A stretch of DNA of 7,292 nucleotides from Candidatus Zixiibacteriota bacterium (GCA_030604325.1 JAUVWC010000063.1:1-7292), one strand, 5' to 3'; counted from the first letter of the stretch, positions 1 through 6,909 are shown. Translations and numbers: made by a program. The notes: generated from the letters alone by a model not told the origin.

Positions 1-1286
1 CGCCTGCTGAGGATCATGGCCAGCGTGAGGCGGTAGCGCAGATTCCCCGGATCGAGGCGGAGGGCCTTGAGAACCCTCTCCTGTGCGAACTGCCGCCCCC
101 CGGGGCTACCCGCATCCATCAGAGCCAGGCCATCCAGGTGCCAGGCCTCGGCGTTGTTCAGGTAGGTTGTCTTCAGGAGCGGATTGAGGAGGGCGTGGGC
201 CTCCATGACACTGCCCTCGGCCAGCAGGGAGCGAGCTGTTTCCAGGGGTCCTGTGAAGATCGCCACCGCCTCCTCGGGACTCAGCCAGCCGTGGGCGGGA
301 AGCACAGAATCCGCCCGGCTCGCCTCTGCCTTCATTTGAGCATAGGCCTCGGGGGAAAGGCGGCTGGCCGGGTCGTAGCGGGCACTGATGGGTGGCCTTC
401 CCCGGAAGGGATCGTTGACCCCGGTCGGAGTCTGGACGATGGTCTCCCCCGAAACGTCTCCGACAAAGCCCTCCAGAGGATTCCCTTCCGTCTCCCCGGA
501 CGCCGGGACGGACAGCCCTAATTGGGCCGGGGTGAGCGGCTCAAACGCACCGGCGATTACTTCCCTCACGTAGGGGTCCCCGGTGTCGGCGGAACGGAGG
601 AGGGCGGCGAAGGCCTCCAAATAAGCATCGGCCTCGATCCGTAGCCGCCAGGCGGCGGCCGCCCGCAGGTAGCGGTCGTTGCTCGGGTTGTGAAGGATCG
701 AGTCGAGCTCGGCGACCTGTGCCACGGTCAGCGCGCGGGGCGGCCGCGGCCAGGGGAAATTGCTCACCGGCTTCAGGTAGTGTTCGAGCCGGCTGTTCCG
801 GCGGAACGTGGCCGCAAAGACGAGCCTGTCAAGCAGGGGATGGTCGCGACCGGCCAGCACCACCTCCGGGGCCGGCTTGTAGATCCAGCCGACGTAGTTA
901 TCGTCCGTCTCTTTCTCTGTCGGATTCCCGTAGAGGAGATAGGCGATCAGGCGATCGTCGGCGACGACACCGCCGAGGGGAGGAATAAATTGCTCGACGC
1001 CTTCGGCAAACCGGGCCTCGAAGCGGTCCCAATATTCATTGTAGGGGGTGCCCGGAGTGGGATCACGCTGGGACCAGAAGCTCTTGAGAAATGCCTGCAG
1101 GGAATCGGGGCCCTGCCGGGAGGCCCGCTGGAAAGCTTTCAGCTCCTCCCGGGGGGCGATGGTGGCGAAAGCCAGCTGCAACTGGAGACGTTCACGCGAA
1201 TCTATGGCCGCCCCATGGTGAGCGCAGGCCGGCAGGAACAGGAAACAGAAGAGCGCTCCGACGGCAGCCAGCCGGTACAGTCGCAT
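1..1286 (-). CDS. Lipoprotein with degenerate GWxTD-like region and C-terminal TPR-like helices (partial, 3' end off window)
   Basis: The frame is open from an ATG at 1286 to the left edge: 428 complete codons, C-terminus missing. The start is set by AGGAGGG placed 5 bases upstream. Seen: a short basic N-terminus (MRLYR), a hydrophobic stretch at residues 6-19 and a lipobox LPAC with the acylated Cys at 21, so the protein is predicted to be a membrane-anchored, secreted lipoprotein. Residues about 65-86 (SFWSQRDPTPGTPYNEY) match the FW..RDPTPGTP.NE signature that opens GWxTD domains. Residues about 110-122 (DDRLIAYLLYGNP) sit where those proteins have TDRGRVYI.YGPP, but the GWxTD motif itself is absent. 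From about residue 348 the chain looks like helical TPR pairs (EAWHLDGLALMDAG, ERVLKALRLDPGN). The middle is unassigned. GWxTD proteins have no settled biochemical role, so no function is claimed. It is divergent from the dehydrogenase at 1573, so no operon partner is visible. The family call is moderately sure; the reading frame and lipoprotein signal are strong. Confidence 0.8.
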   Translation of the reverse strand, partial: MRLYRLAAVGALFCFLFLPACAHHGAAIDSRERLQLQLAFATIAPREELKAFQRASRQGPDSLQAFLKSFWSQRDPTPGTPYNEYWDRFEARFAEGVEQFIPPLGGVVADDRLIAYLLYGNPTEKETDDNYVGWIYKPAPEVVLAGRDHPLLDRLVFAATFRRNSRLEHYLKPVSNFPWPRPPRALTVAQVAELDSILHNPSNDRYLRAAAAWRLRIEADAYLEAFAALLRSADTGDPYVREVIAGAFEPLTPAQLGLSVPASGETEGNPLEGFVGDVSGETIVQTPTGVNDPFRGRPPISARYDPASRLSPEAYAQMKAEASRADSVLPAHGWLSPEEAVAIFTGPLETARSLLAEGSVMEAHALLNPLLKTTYLNNAEAWHLDGLALMDAGSPGGRQFAQERVLKALRLDPGNLRYRLTLAMILSR

Positions 1287-1352
1287 GCCATCCCTCCTTC
1301 GCCCCTTCGAGCACCTTCACCCCTCTCTGCGTCTCTCAATATGTATCTCTGT

Positions 1353-1364
1353 ATATCATGATAT
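1353..1364. promoter_or_regulatory. 12-bp perfect AT-rich palindrome in divergent intergenic region
   Basis: ATATCATGATAT is a perfect inverted repeat, followed directly by an overlapping GATATC. It lies in an AT-rich patch of an otherwise GC-rich region, 67 bases upstream of the lipoprotein start and 209 bases upstream of the dehydrogenase start. That position would suit an operator, or the -10 region of a promoter for the minus-strand lipoprotein gene (TATGAT reads on the minus strand here). No convincing -35 partner was found, so the role is inferred. Confidence 0.25.
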
Positions 1365-1512
1365 CATAGCGTATCCGGGATGCGGACTACAGCTATTCAG
1401 TGATTAAAGTCTAGTGTCCTGAGTCTTCCAGGTGCGGCCGCATATCTGTATTGCGGACAAGAACATATGAAGACAGGATGGTAGGGCTCAACCGCATGAT
1501 AGTTCATCGCAG

Positions 1513-1560
1513 CTTCTGAAGTTATCAGGAGTTCCCTCCGCCACTTCTGAAGCCTTCAGG
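1513..1560. promoter_or_regulatory. Paired operator-like dyads (CTTCTGAAG repeat, 31 bp apart) upstream of the dehydrogenase
   Basis: Two 17-bp copies, 1513-1529 and 1544-1560, agree at 14 of 17 bases. Each starts with CTTCTGAAG and continues into a second dyad: CTGAAGTTATCAG at 1516-1528 and CTGAAGCCTTCAG at 1547-1559, the latter symmetric about its central base. The 31-bp offset is close to three helical turns, which would place two bound dimers on the same DNA face. The second copy runs into the Shine-Dalgarno sequence AGGGAGG (1558-1564). A repressor binding pair is the simplest reading. An RNA alternative exists: CCTCC at 1535-1539 can pair with GGAGG at 1560-1564 around the second dyad and hide the ribosome site. 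Confidence 0.45.
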
Positions 1561-1572
1561 GAGGTTACCCGC

Positions 1573-2676
1573 ATGGTCCGTGCCGCCGTAATGACACAAC
1601 CCCTCCAGCCGCTGGAGGTTCGCGAATATCCCGATCCCGAGCCGGCAGCGGGTGAAGTCGTGCTGGAAACACTGTGCAGCGAGGTGTGCGGCACCGACGT
1701 GCATCTCTACCACGGCCGCCTGGCCGGTGTCCCCTACCCCATCATCCCGGGCCACGTATCGGTGGGCAGGGTGATGGAAACGGCGGGAGAGGTGCTCGAC
1801 GTGGACGGCCGGCCGGTGGAACGCGACCAGATCGTCACCTTCCTCGACGTGCACGAGACATGCGGGCACTGCTGGTACTGCCTGGTGGCCCAGGAGACCA
1901 CGAAGTGCCCCCACCGCAAGGTATACGGGATAACCTACCCGGCCGACGAAGGGTTACTGGGCGGCTGGTCGGAGCAGATACTGCTCAAGGCAGGGGTGAA
2001 GATCGTTCCACTGCCCGAGGGAGTAGAGGTGGTCGACTACATCGGAGGCGGCTGCGGGCTCTCCACCGGTTTCCACGCGGTGGAGCGCGCGGATATCCGC
2101 CTCGGTGACACGGTGGTGGTTCAGGGAAGCGGCCCGGTAGGGCTCTCGGCGACCGCCTTCGCCCGGCTCTCGGGGGCGGACCAGGTGATCGTGGTCGGTG
2201 CGCCCGAAAACCGGCTCGCCCTGGCCGAAGCCTTTGAGGCTGATCACACGCTGGATATCAACCGCGTCTCACCGGATGAGCGGCTGGAGTTCGTGCTGGG
2301 GGTTACCGCCGGGCGCGGGGCCGATGTGGTTATCGAGGTCAGTGGAAATCCCCAGGCCGTGGTCGAGGGACCGGATCTGGCCCGTGACGGGGGCACCTAT
2401 GTCATCGCGGGCCAGTACACCGACGCGGGCAGCATAACCATCAACCCGCACCTGCAGATCAACAAGAAGCATCTGAATATTCGCGGCTGCTGGGGCACGG
2501 CGTTCACCCATGTCTACCGGGGGCTGCGTCTGATGGCCCGCTACCGGGACCGTTTCCGCTGGCGGGACCTAGTGAGCCACACCTTCCTGCTCGAAGAAGC
2601 CGACGAGGCTCTGGCCTCGGTGGAGAAACTGGAAGCAACCAAAGCCCTGGTCGTTCCAGGCACCTGGAGACTTTAA
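1573..2676 (+). CDS. Zinc-dependent medium-chain alcohol/polyol dehydrogenase (MDR superfamily)
   Basis: A 367-residue cytoplasmic oxidoreductase, a normal length for tetrameric zinc alcohol dehydrogenases. The ATG is preceded by AGGGAGG with an 8-base spacer. The N-terminal GroES-like catalytic domain carries Cys39 (CGTD), His61 and Cys161 (GGGCGLSTGFHAV), which match the Cys/His/Cys catalytic zinc ligands of classical alcohol dehydrogenase. The structural zinc lobe is Cys97, Cys100, Cys103 and Cys112, with an eight-residue last gap where seven is usual. The Rossmann domain has GSGPVG at 185-190. Two departures are visible: the Glu of the usual GHE motif is Val62 (GHVSVG), and the acidic residue that normally ends the second strand and binds NAD ribose is Gly209 (VIVVGAPENR), so NADP may be used or the choice may be relaxed. 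The substrate cannot be read from the sequence. It is convergent with the next gene and divergent from the previous one, so it is probably transcribed alone, perhaps under the paired dyads in front of it. Confidence 0.9.
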   Translation: MVRAAVMTQPLQPLEVREYPDPEPAAGEVVLETLCSEVCGTDVHLYHGRLAGVPYPIIPGHVSVGRVMETAGEVLDVDGRPVERDQIVTFLDVHETCGHCWYCLVAQETTKCPHRKVYGITYPADEGLLGGWSEQILLKAGVKIVPLPEGVEVVDYIGGGCGLSTGFHAVERADIRLGDTVVVQGSGPVGLSATAFARLSGADQVIVVGAPENRLALAEAFEADHTLDINRVSPDERLEFVLGVTAGRGADVVIEVSGNPQAVVEGPDLARDGGTYVIAGQYTDAGSITINPHLQINKKHLNIRGCWGTAFTHVYRGLRLMARYRDRFRWRDLVSHTFLLEEADEALASVEKLEATKALVVPGTWRL

Positions 2677-2708
2677 GGATATTAATGGCGGCCTAACCGG
2701 AAGTCTCC
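2666..2708. terminator. Inverted repeat spanning the convergent gene ends (candidate two-way terminator)
   Basis: GGAGACTT at 2666-2673 and AAGTCTCC at 2701-2708 form a perfect 8-bp stem around a 27-base loop. The loop holds the stop codons of both convergent genes, and the arms are the last codons of each. There is no clear T-tract on either side and the loop is long, so this may only reduce read-through or may be chance. The gap between the two stop codons is only 16 bases, so no other terminator fits between the genes. Confidence 0.3.
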
Positions 2709-3661
2709 CGCCACCAGGCGACGGTCTTCTCGACCCCCTCGCGAAAGCTCACCCGGGGAGACCATGAGAGCCGGCTCATGGTACGTTCGTTGACGAGTTT
2801 CCGCACATTCCCCAGTGACCGCACGGCATAGAAAGTAAGCATGGGACGACGTCTGGTGATGAGCCCCCACAACTCGGTCACCGCAGCGGCACTCAGCGCT
2901 AATGCTTTAGGCAGCCGTGTAATGCGCGGGTCCAGGCCGAACGCTTCAAAGGCAATCTGCGTCGCTTCCAGCATGGTGGGGGAGGCGGGATCGGTAACGA
3001 GAAACCGCTCCCCCGGCGCCACATCCCCTTCGAGAATGGCCACCAGCGCATCCGCGACATCGTCGACGTAGGTGAGGTTCGACGGCGAGCTTCCATCTCC
3101 GATGACGAAAAACCGGCCGGTGCTGACCTGCTCGAGGATCCTGGGGAGCAGGTGGGGATCACCGGGACCGTATACGTTGGCCACCCTGACCAGCTGAGCA
3201 TTTAGTCCCTTCTCCACCGCTTCATCGACTACTTCTTCGGCAGCCGCCTTTGAGTCGCAGTAGGGATGCCCTCCCCGCCTGGCCGGCGCAGCCTCATCAT
3301 AGGTGCCCGGGCCGTGGTGTGCCGCTATCGAACTGACGTGCACGAACTTCTCCACCACCCCGGAGGCCGCCTCCACTATGTGGCGGGTTCCCTCTACGTT
3401 CACCCGCCAGAAATCAGCCCGGCGTCCCCAATCGTCCGCCTTGGCGGCGCAGTGCACGACGGCCTCGCACTGGGCCACCGCTTCCTGCCAGGGGCCGGGA
3501 GTAGCCAGATCTCCCTCCACCGGCAGCGCACCCAGCCTGTGCACAGCCGCAACCGCTTGGGGCGAGCGTGCCAGGACCCTCAGCTCGTGCTCTTTCTCCC
3601 GCAGGAAGGAAACCAGGCGGCTTCCAATGACCCCGGGCCCTCCGGTACTAAAGACTCTCAT
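2693..3661 (-). CDS. NAD(P)-dependent epimerase/dehydratase family protein (extended SDR, 3-beta-HSD/dihydroflavonol-reductase-like)
   Basis: A 322-residue cytoplasmic oxidoreductase of the extended short-chain dehydrogenase class, normal length. The ATG at 3661 follows GGAGAGG with a 7-base spacer. Seen: the N-terminal Rossmann nucleotide loop TGGPGVIG at 6-13 (the family's TGxxGxxG), GDL at 50-52, an HCAA strand end at 70-73, the catalytic Ser at 110/111 (HVSSIAAHHG), and Tyr134 and Lys138 in PYCDSK (YxxxK). YVDDVADA at 198-205 is the conserved motif in the C-terminal substrate half. The catalytic triad is intact, so an active enzyme is expected. Family members reduce or epimerise sterols, flavonoids or nucleotide sugars. 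The GGPGVIG loop and the overall layout fit the sterol/flavonoid reductase branch better than sugar epimerases, but the substrate is not assignable. It stands alone on the minus strand with its own candidate promoter. Confidence 0.88.
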   Translation of the reverse strand: MRVFSTGGPGVIGSRLVSFLREKEHELRVLARSPQAVAAVHRLGALPVEGDLATPGPWQEAVAQCEAVVHCAAKADDWGRRADFWRVNVEGTRHIVEAASGVVEKFVHVSSIAAHHGPGTYDEAAPARRGGHPYCDSKAAAEEVVDEAVEKGLNAQLVRVANVYGPGDPHLLPRILEQVSTGRFFVIGDGSSPSNLTYVDDVADALVAILEGDVAPGERFLVTDPASPTMLEATQIAFEAFGLDPRITRLPKALALSAAAVTELWGLITRRRPMLTFYAVRSLGNVRKLVNERTMSRLSWSPRVSFREGVEKTVAWWRETSG

Positions 3662-3691
3662 TGTATGGCCTCTCCAAGATTCGAGACCGTA

Positions 3692-3720
3692 AACCTAGGA
3701 GCGGCCAACGATGTGGTCAA
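3692..3720 (-). promoter_or_regulatory. Candidate sigma-70 promoter for the minus-strand SDR gene
   Basis: Reading the minus strand, TTGACC (3720-3715, five of six bases of the -35 consensus) is followed after 17 bases by TAGGTT (3697-3692, three of six of the -10 consensus). Transcription would start near 3685, leaving a leader of about 25 bases with the GGAGAGG ribosome site. The -10 element is weak, so this is a plausible but unproven promoter. Confidence 0.35.
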
Positions 3721-3832
3721 AGCCTTTCGTCGGCTCGCAGCAGGGCATCAAGAAACCTGTTGCACTCCGGGAAACAACATGCGTAGCGTAGGCATCTCGG
3801 AATCATCACTGCCGCGCTGTGAAGGGGCTTCC

Positions 3833-4597
3833 ATGGAAACCGGTTCCGTCGTTACTAACACACGATCGAATACGTTTAATGCAGCGACGGCTTTCCTCAT
3901 CTCCCTAGCACTAAGCACCATCTACCTGCTCTTCCGGAACTGGTTGGCAGGAGAATGGATCCGCCTCGAGCCAGGATGGACCAGTATCGGGCGGGCCTGG
4001 GTCCTTCACCTGGGCGCATTCGTTATACTCGGAGGCGTTCCGTTCCTGTTGAGAACGAAGGGTGGCTTTACAGCCCGTCTGCGCCCACGGCTGGATGGTA
4101 GAGACACCATGGCAACCGGAACCGGTTCCTGTACCGGGGAGAGGTTCCGGGCAGTACTGGCTGCCTTTCCTCTCTGGTTCAAGATAGCGGCTCCGCTGGT
4201 GGCCATGGGCATTGCTATCTGGAGCAGCGCCGACCCCGGTCTGAGATCTACCTACCCCATCCCCGAGGCCACTCCGTGGAATGTCGTCCGCTACCTTGCC
4301 TTTATGCCCTCCTATTTGGTCTATTATGTTGCCTTTGAATTCCACTACCGAGGATTCCTCCTGCCGACCCTCCGGGAATCGATGAATCCCTGGGCGGCCC
4401 TTCTCCTCCAGTCGATCCCCTCTACATTGATCCATATAGGCCTGTGCCGCACCGAGCTCCTGGGCAGTCTTCCCGGGCAGCTGGCCTTTGGTTGGATTGC
4501 GCTGCGGGGAGGCAGCTTCTGGCCGACAGTGCTGCTGCACGCTATCACCGGAATCACTTTGGATATCTCCATACTGTTGAACGGAGGTGTACTTTAA
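3833..4597 (+). CDS. CPBP-family intramembrane metalloprotease-like protein (CAAX protease/bacteriocin-processing family)
   Basis: 254 residues, a usual length for the CPBP (Abi, Rce1-like) family of membrane glutamate proteases. The frame stays open back to 3266, but that part lies opposite the SDR gene and reads as non-protein. ATG 3833 has GAAGGGG 5 bases upstream and places the first membrane helix at residues 17-35. ATG 3779 (18 residues longer) is a weaker choice. Further hydrophobic segments lie near 56-73, 109-130, 152-168, 186-203 and 217-240. Family motifs: EFHYRG at 169-174 corresponds to EExxxR with the first Glu replaced by Phe168; His201 (IPSTLIHIG) stands for motif 2; His236 with Asp244 (LLHAITGITLD) for motif 3. 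The Glu, Arg and both His expected for catalysis remain. Known members process prenylated or peptide substrates or give immunity to bacteriocins; the target here is unknown. It ends 39 bases before hpt on the same strand and may share its transcript. Confidence 0.8.
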   Translation: METGSVVTNTRSNTFNAATAFLISLALSTIYLLFRNWLAGEWIRLEPGWTSIGRAWVLHLGAFVILGGVPFLLRTKGGFTARLRPRLDGRDTMATGTGSCTGERFRAVLAAFPLWFKIAAPLVAMGIAIWSSADPGLRSTYPIPEATPWNVVRYLAFMPSYLVYYVAFEFHYRGFLLPTLRESMNPWAALLLQSIPSTLIHIGLCRTELLGSLPGQLAFGWIALRGGSFWPTVLLHAITGITLDISILLNGGVL

Positions 4598-4636
4598 TAG
4601 AGGTCACCTTAACAATTGAGAAGGGACTCCTTGCCC

Positions 4637-5152
4637 ATGCAGCCGGAAATCCTGTTCACCAGAGAAGAGATCGAAAGGGAAGTCGCCAGGCTGGCCGGTG
4701 AAATCAGCAGGGACTATCGGGGCAAATGTCCTCTGCTTGTCGGCATTCTCAAAGGATCCTTCGTGTTCATGGCAGACCTCATTCGCCTTCTTGACATACC
4801 GGTGGAGGTGGATTTTGTCATTCTGTCCAGTTACGGCTCGGGCACGGAGAGTTCGGGTGAAGTCAAGGTCATCCACGGGCTGGAGCAGTCGATAGAGGGC
4901 AAAGACGTGCTGATCGTAGAGGATATTATCGACTCGGGAATCACCCTCAGCCATTTCCTGGACGACTTGCGCCGGAGAGACCCCGCCTCGTTGCGGCTGT
5001 GTGTGCTGGTGGATAAGAGGGCACGCCGCGAAAAGGATGTCCCCATGGATTATATAGGAGTTCAGGTGGAGGATGAATTCGTGGTCGGATACGGCATCGA
5101 CTGCAACGAACAGTTCAGATACCTGCCCGATCTCTGCCATGTGAAAGAATAG
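4637..5152 (+). CDS. hpt: Hypoxanthine phosphoribosyltransferase
   Basis: 171 residues, the normal length. It transfers phosphoribose from PRPP to hypoxanthine (and often guanine), giving IMP or GMP, in the cytoplasm. The frame can be read from TTG codons at 4616 and 4631, but ATG 4637 matches the family start (QPEILFTREEI) and has AAGGGA 10 bases upstream. Seen: the pyrophosphate loop GILKGSF with Lys39-Gly40; the flexible active-site loop with Ser65-Tyr66 (LSSYGSGTESSG); the PRPP signature VLIVEDIIDSGITL at 91-104 with the acidic pair Glu95-Asp96 and the catalytic Asp99; Lys127, which selects 6-oxopurines; and VVGYGIDCNEQFR at 149-161 with Asp155. The usual Thr of DTG in the PRPP loop is Ser100, a conservative change. 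It lies 6 bases before ade, the product of which is this enzyme's substrate, so the two very likely act together to turn adenine into IMP. Confidence 0.95.
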   Translation: MQPEILFTREEIEREVARLAGEISRDYRGKCPLLVGILKGSFVFMADLIRLLDIPVEVDFVILSSYGSGTESSGEVKVIHGLEQSIEGKDVLIVEDIIDSGITLSHFLDDLRRRDPASLRLCVLVDKRARREKDVPMDYIGVQVEDEFVVGYGIDCNEQFRYLPDLCHVKE

Positions 5153-5158
5153 CGAAAC

Positions 5159-6859
5159 GTGAAGGAACTGATATCGGTAGCCAGAGGGGAGAGTCCCGCC
5201 GACCTCGTGCTGGCCAATGCCAGGATAGTCAACACCCTGAGCGGTGAGGTCGAGGAGGGGAACGTCGCCGTCTGCGGCGAGAGGATAGCCGGCGTCGGCG
5301 ATTACCAGCGGGCGGGGGAGGTGATCGATCTGGCGGGCAAATATGTCTCGCCGGGCCTGATCAACGGTCACATTCACCCCGAAAGCTCTATGCTCCACAT
5401 TTCCCGCTATGCCGAGGCGGTGGTCCCTCGTGGCGTGTCCGGGATAGTGACCGACCTTCACGAGATCGCCAACGTGAAGGGGCTCGCCGGGGCGAAGTAT
5501 GTGATAGACTGTGCCCGCCGGCTGCCGCTCGACCTCTATTTCATGGTGCCCTCCTGCGTGCCGGCGACCCACCTGGAGACGGCAGGGGCCCGGGTGACGG
5601 CAGAAGATGTCGACACCGCCCTTTCTTGGGAGGATTCCATCGGGCTGGGGGAGATGATGAATTTCCCCGGCGTGCTCTCCGCCGACAAGGATGTCCTGGC
5701 CAAGATCGCCGCGACAGCGGGCAGGGTCGTCGACGGGCATGCCCCGGGGCTCAGCGGCGGTGACCTCAACGCCTACATCGCCTGCGGCATCGATTCCGAC
5801 CACGAGTCGACCTCCTTCGAGGAGGCGCGGGAGAAACTGCGTCGGGGCATGTACGTGATGATCCGTGAGGGCTCCTCGGAGAAGAACCTGGAGGAGCTCC
5901 TTCCCCTGGTTACCGATAAGACTTACGGGAGATGCCTGTTCGTCGTCGACGACCGGAACTGTGCCGATCTGCTGCGCGACGGTGAAATCGATGCCGTGGT
6001 ACGCAGGGCGATCATGCTGGGGCTGGAGCCGGTGCGCGCCATCCAGCTGGCGACAATCAATACTGCCGGCCGCTTCAGGCTCGAGGGTGTCGGTGCGGTG
6101 GCGCCGGGCCGTTTCGCCAATCTCGTGGTGACGCAGAAGCTGGACCGCTTTGAGGCGGAGATGGTGTTCTACCGCGGGAGACTGGTGGCCAGGGAGGGGG
6201 CGCCACTGTTTCAGCCACCGCCCGACGAGGGGGGCAACCACGAGGCGATGACCCACACCATGAACGTGAGGCCGTTCGATGTGGAGGCGCTCCAGATACC
6301 GGCCGAAGAGTGGTCCTATCCCGTCATCGAGATCGTACCGGACCAGATCGTCACCAGGAGGATCGAGGAGGAGGCGAAGGTCGAGGACGGGCTCGTCGTG
6401 GCCGATACCGAGCGGGACCTGCTGAAGCTGGTGGTGGTGGAAAGGCATAAGGCCACAGGGAACATCGGCCGGGGGCTGGTGAAAGGTGCGGGACTGAAAC
6501 TGGGTGCGCTGGCCTCATCCATCGCCCACGACTGCCACAACATCATCGCCGTGGGCACAAACGACGGCGATCTACTCGCCGCCGTCAAGGAGGTCGAGAG
6601 GCTGGAAGGCGGATTGGTCGCCACTGCCGACGGGAAGGTTCTGGACTCCCTCCCCCTGCCCATCGCCGGCCTGCTGTCGAACGAACCCCTGGCAGTTGTC
6701 GCCGGCAAGCTGGAGAGCCTCGAGAAAATCGCTGGAGAACTGGGTACGGGACTGTCCGCTCCCTTCGATACCCTCTCCTTCCTCGCCCTGCCGGTGATCC
6801 CTGAGCTGAGGCTCACCGACATGGTGCTGGTTGATGTGCTGGAATTTAAGCTGCTCTGA
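5159..6859 (+). CDS. ade: Adenine deaminase
   Basis: 566 residues, the usual length for the bacterial amidohydrolase-type adenine deaminase (EC 3.5.4.2), which hydrolyses adenine to hypoxanthine and ammonia in the cytoplasm. The start is GTG 5159, which gives the family N-terminus (KELISVARGESPADLVLANA) six bases after the hpt stop. No real Shine-Dalgarno precedes it, so translation is probably coupled to hpt. Amidohydrolase features in order: His71 and His73 (NGHIHPESSM), Glu165 (LGEMMNFPG), His194 (DGHAPGLSG), His215 (DSDHEST), and Asp264/Asp265 (VVDDRN), together supplying the metal site and catalytic Asp. The C-terminal adenine-deaminase domain follows, with VVERHKATGNIG at 426-437 and SSIAHDCHNIIAVG at 453-466. 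Asn69 stands where many amidohydrolases have Asp before HxH; I do not read this as inactivating. Together with hpt it provides adenine salvage without an adenine phosphoribosyltransferase. The identification is firm. Confidence 0.96.
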   Translation: MKELISVARGESPADLVLANARIVNTLSGEVEEGNVAVCGERIAGVGDYQRAGEVIDLAGKYVSPGLINGHIHPESSMLHISRYAEAVVPRGVSGIVTDLHEIANVKGLAGAKYVIDCARRLPLDLYFMVPSCVPATHLETAGARVTAEDVDTALSWEDSIGLGEMMNFPGVLSADKDVLAKIAATAGRVVDGHAPGLSGGDLNAYIACGIDSDHESTSFEEAREKLRRGMYVMIREGSSEKNLEELLPLVTDKTYGRCLFVVDDRNCADLLRDGEIDAVVRRAIMLGLEPVRAIQLATINTAGRFRLEGVGAVAPGRFANLVVTQKLDRFEAEMVFYRGRLVAREGAPLFQPPPDEGGNHEAMTHTMNVRPFDVEALQIPAEEWSYPVIEIVPDQIVTRRIEEEAKVEDGLVVADTERDLLKLVVVERHKATGNIGRGLVKGAGLKLGALASSIAHDCHNIIAVGTNDGDLLAAVKEVERLEGGLVATADGKVLDSLPLPIAGLLSNEPLAVVAGKLESLEKIAGELGTGLSAPFDTLSFLALPVIPELRLTDMVLVDVLEFKLL

Positions 6860-6909
6860 TGATAGATGTCTCCGTGGTTAAAGCCGGAGAGAGATACTTC
6901 CGTGGTTAA
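6859..6909 (+). CDS. Possible 16-codon leader ORF (remnant mtnA start)
   Basis: An ATG overlaps the ade stop codon (TGATG, 6857-6861) and reads MIDVSVVKAGERYFRG before TAA at 6907-6909. That stop lies just inside mtnA, overlapping its GTG start at 6902 by eight bases. The peptide shares SVVKA with the mtnA N-terminus because of the local repeat. It has no strong Shine-Dalgarno and is too short to judge as protein. It may act only to carry ribosomes from ade to mtnA by termination and re-initiation. Confidence 0.3.
   Translation: MIDVSVVKAGERYFRG

Noticed and set aside
690..1361. 223-codon plus-strand open frame opposite the lipoprotein gene
   Set aside because: The opposite strand has a continuous 428-codon frame with signal peptide, lipobox, ribosome site and family motif; the plus-strand translation has none of these.
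1438..1456. CCGCA ... TGCGG inverted repeat with nine-base loop
   Set aside because: Only five base pairs, no T-tract, and it lies between divergent genes where no terminator is needed. The repeated TGCGG is too short to be convincing in this base composition.
1451..1479. Possible promoter TTGCGG-17-CAGGAT for the dehydrogenase
   Set aside because: The -10 element matches only three of six consensus bases and the -35 is mediocre; no stronger pair was found, so I do not annotate it.
3266..3832. N-terminal extension of the CPBP frame over the SDR gene
   Set aside because: The extension reads antisense to the SDR catalytic domain and gives a low-complexity Pro/Arg/His-rich sequence. ATG 3833 has a ribosome site and a normal family length.
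4118..4129. Perfect palindrome GGAACCGGTTCC
   Set aside because: It is inside the CPBP coding region, away from any start, with no second copy in the intergenic regions. It is most likely chance in GC-rich coding DNA.
4616..4636. TTG start for hpt adding seven residues
   Set aside because: The added residues (MRRDSLP) fall across the AAGGGA ribosome site, and the ATG at 4637 fits the family N-terminus.
4604..6448. 614-codon open frame on the minus strand opposite hpt and ade
   Set aside because: It lies exactly antisense to two firmly identified genes and its translation is rich in His, Arg, Gly and Gln with no recognisable domain. It is a shadow caused by high-GC codon use.
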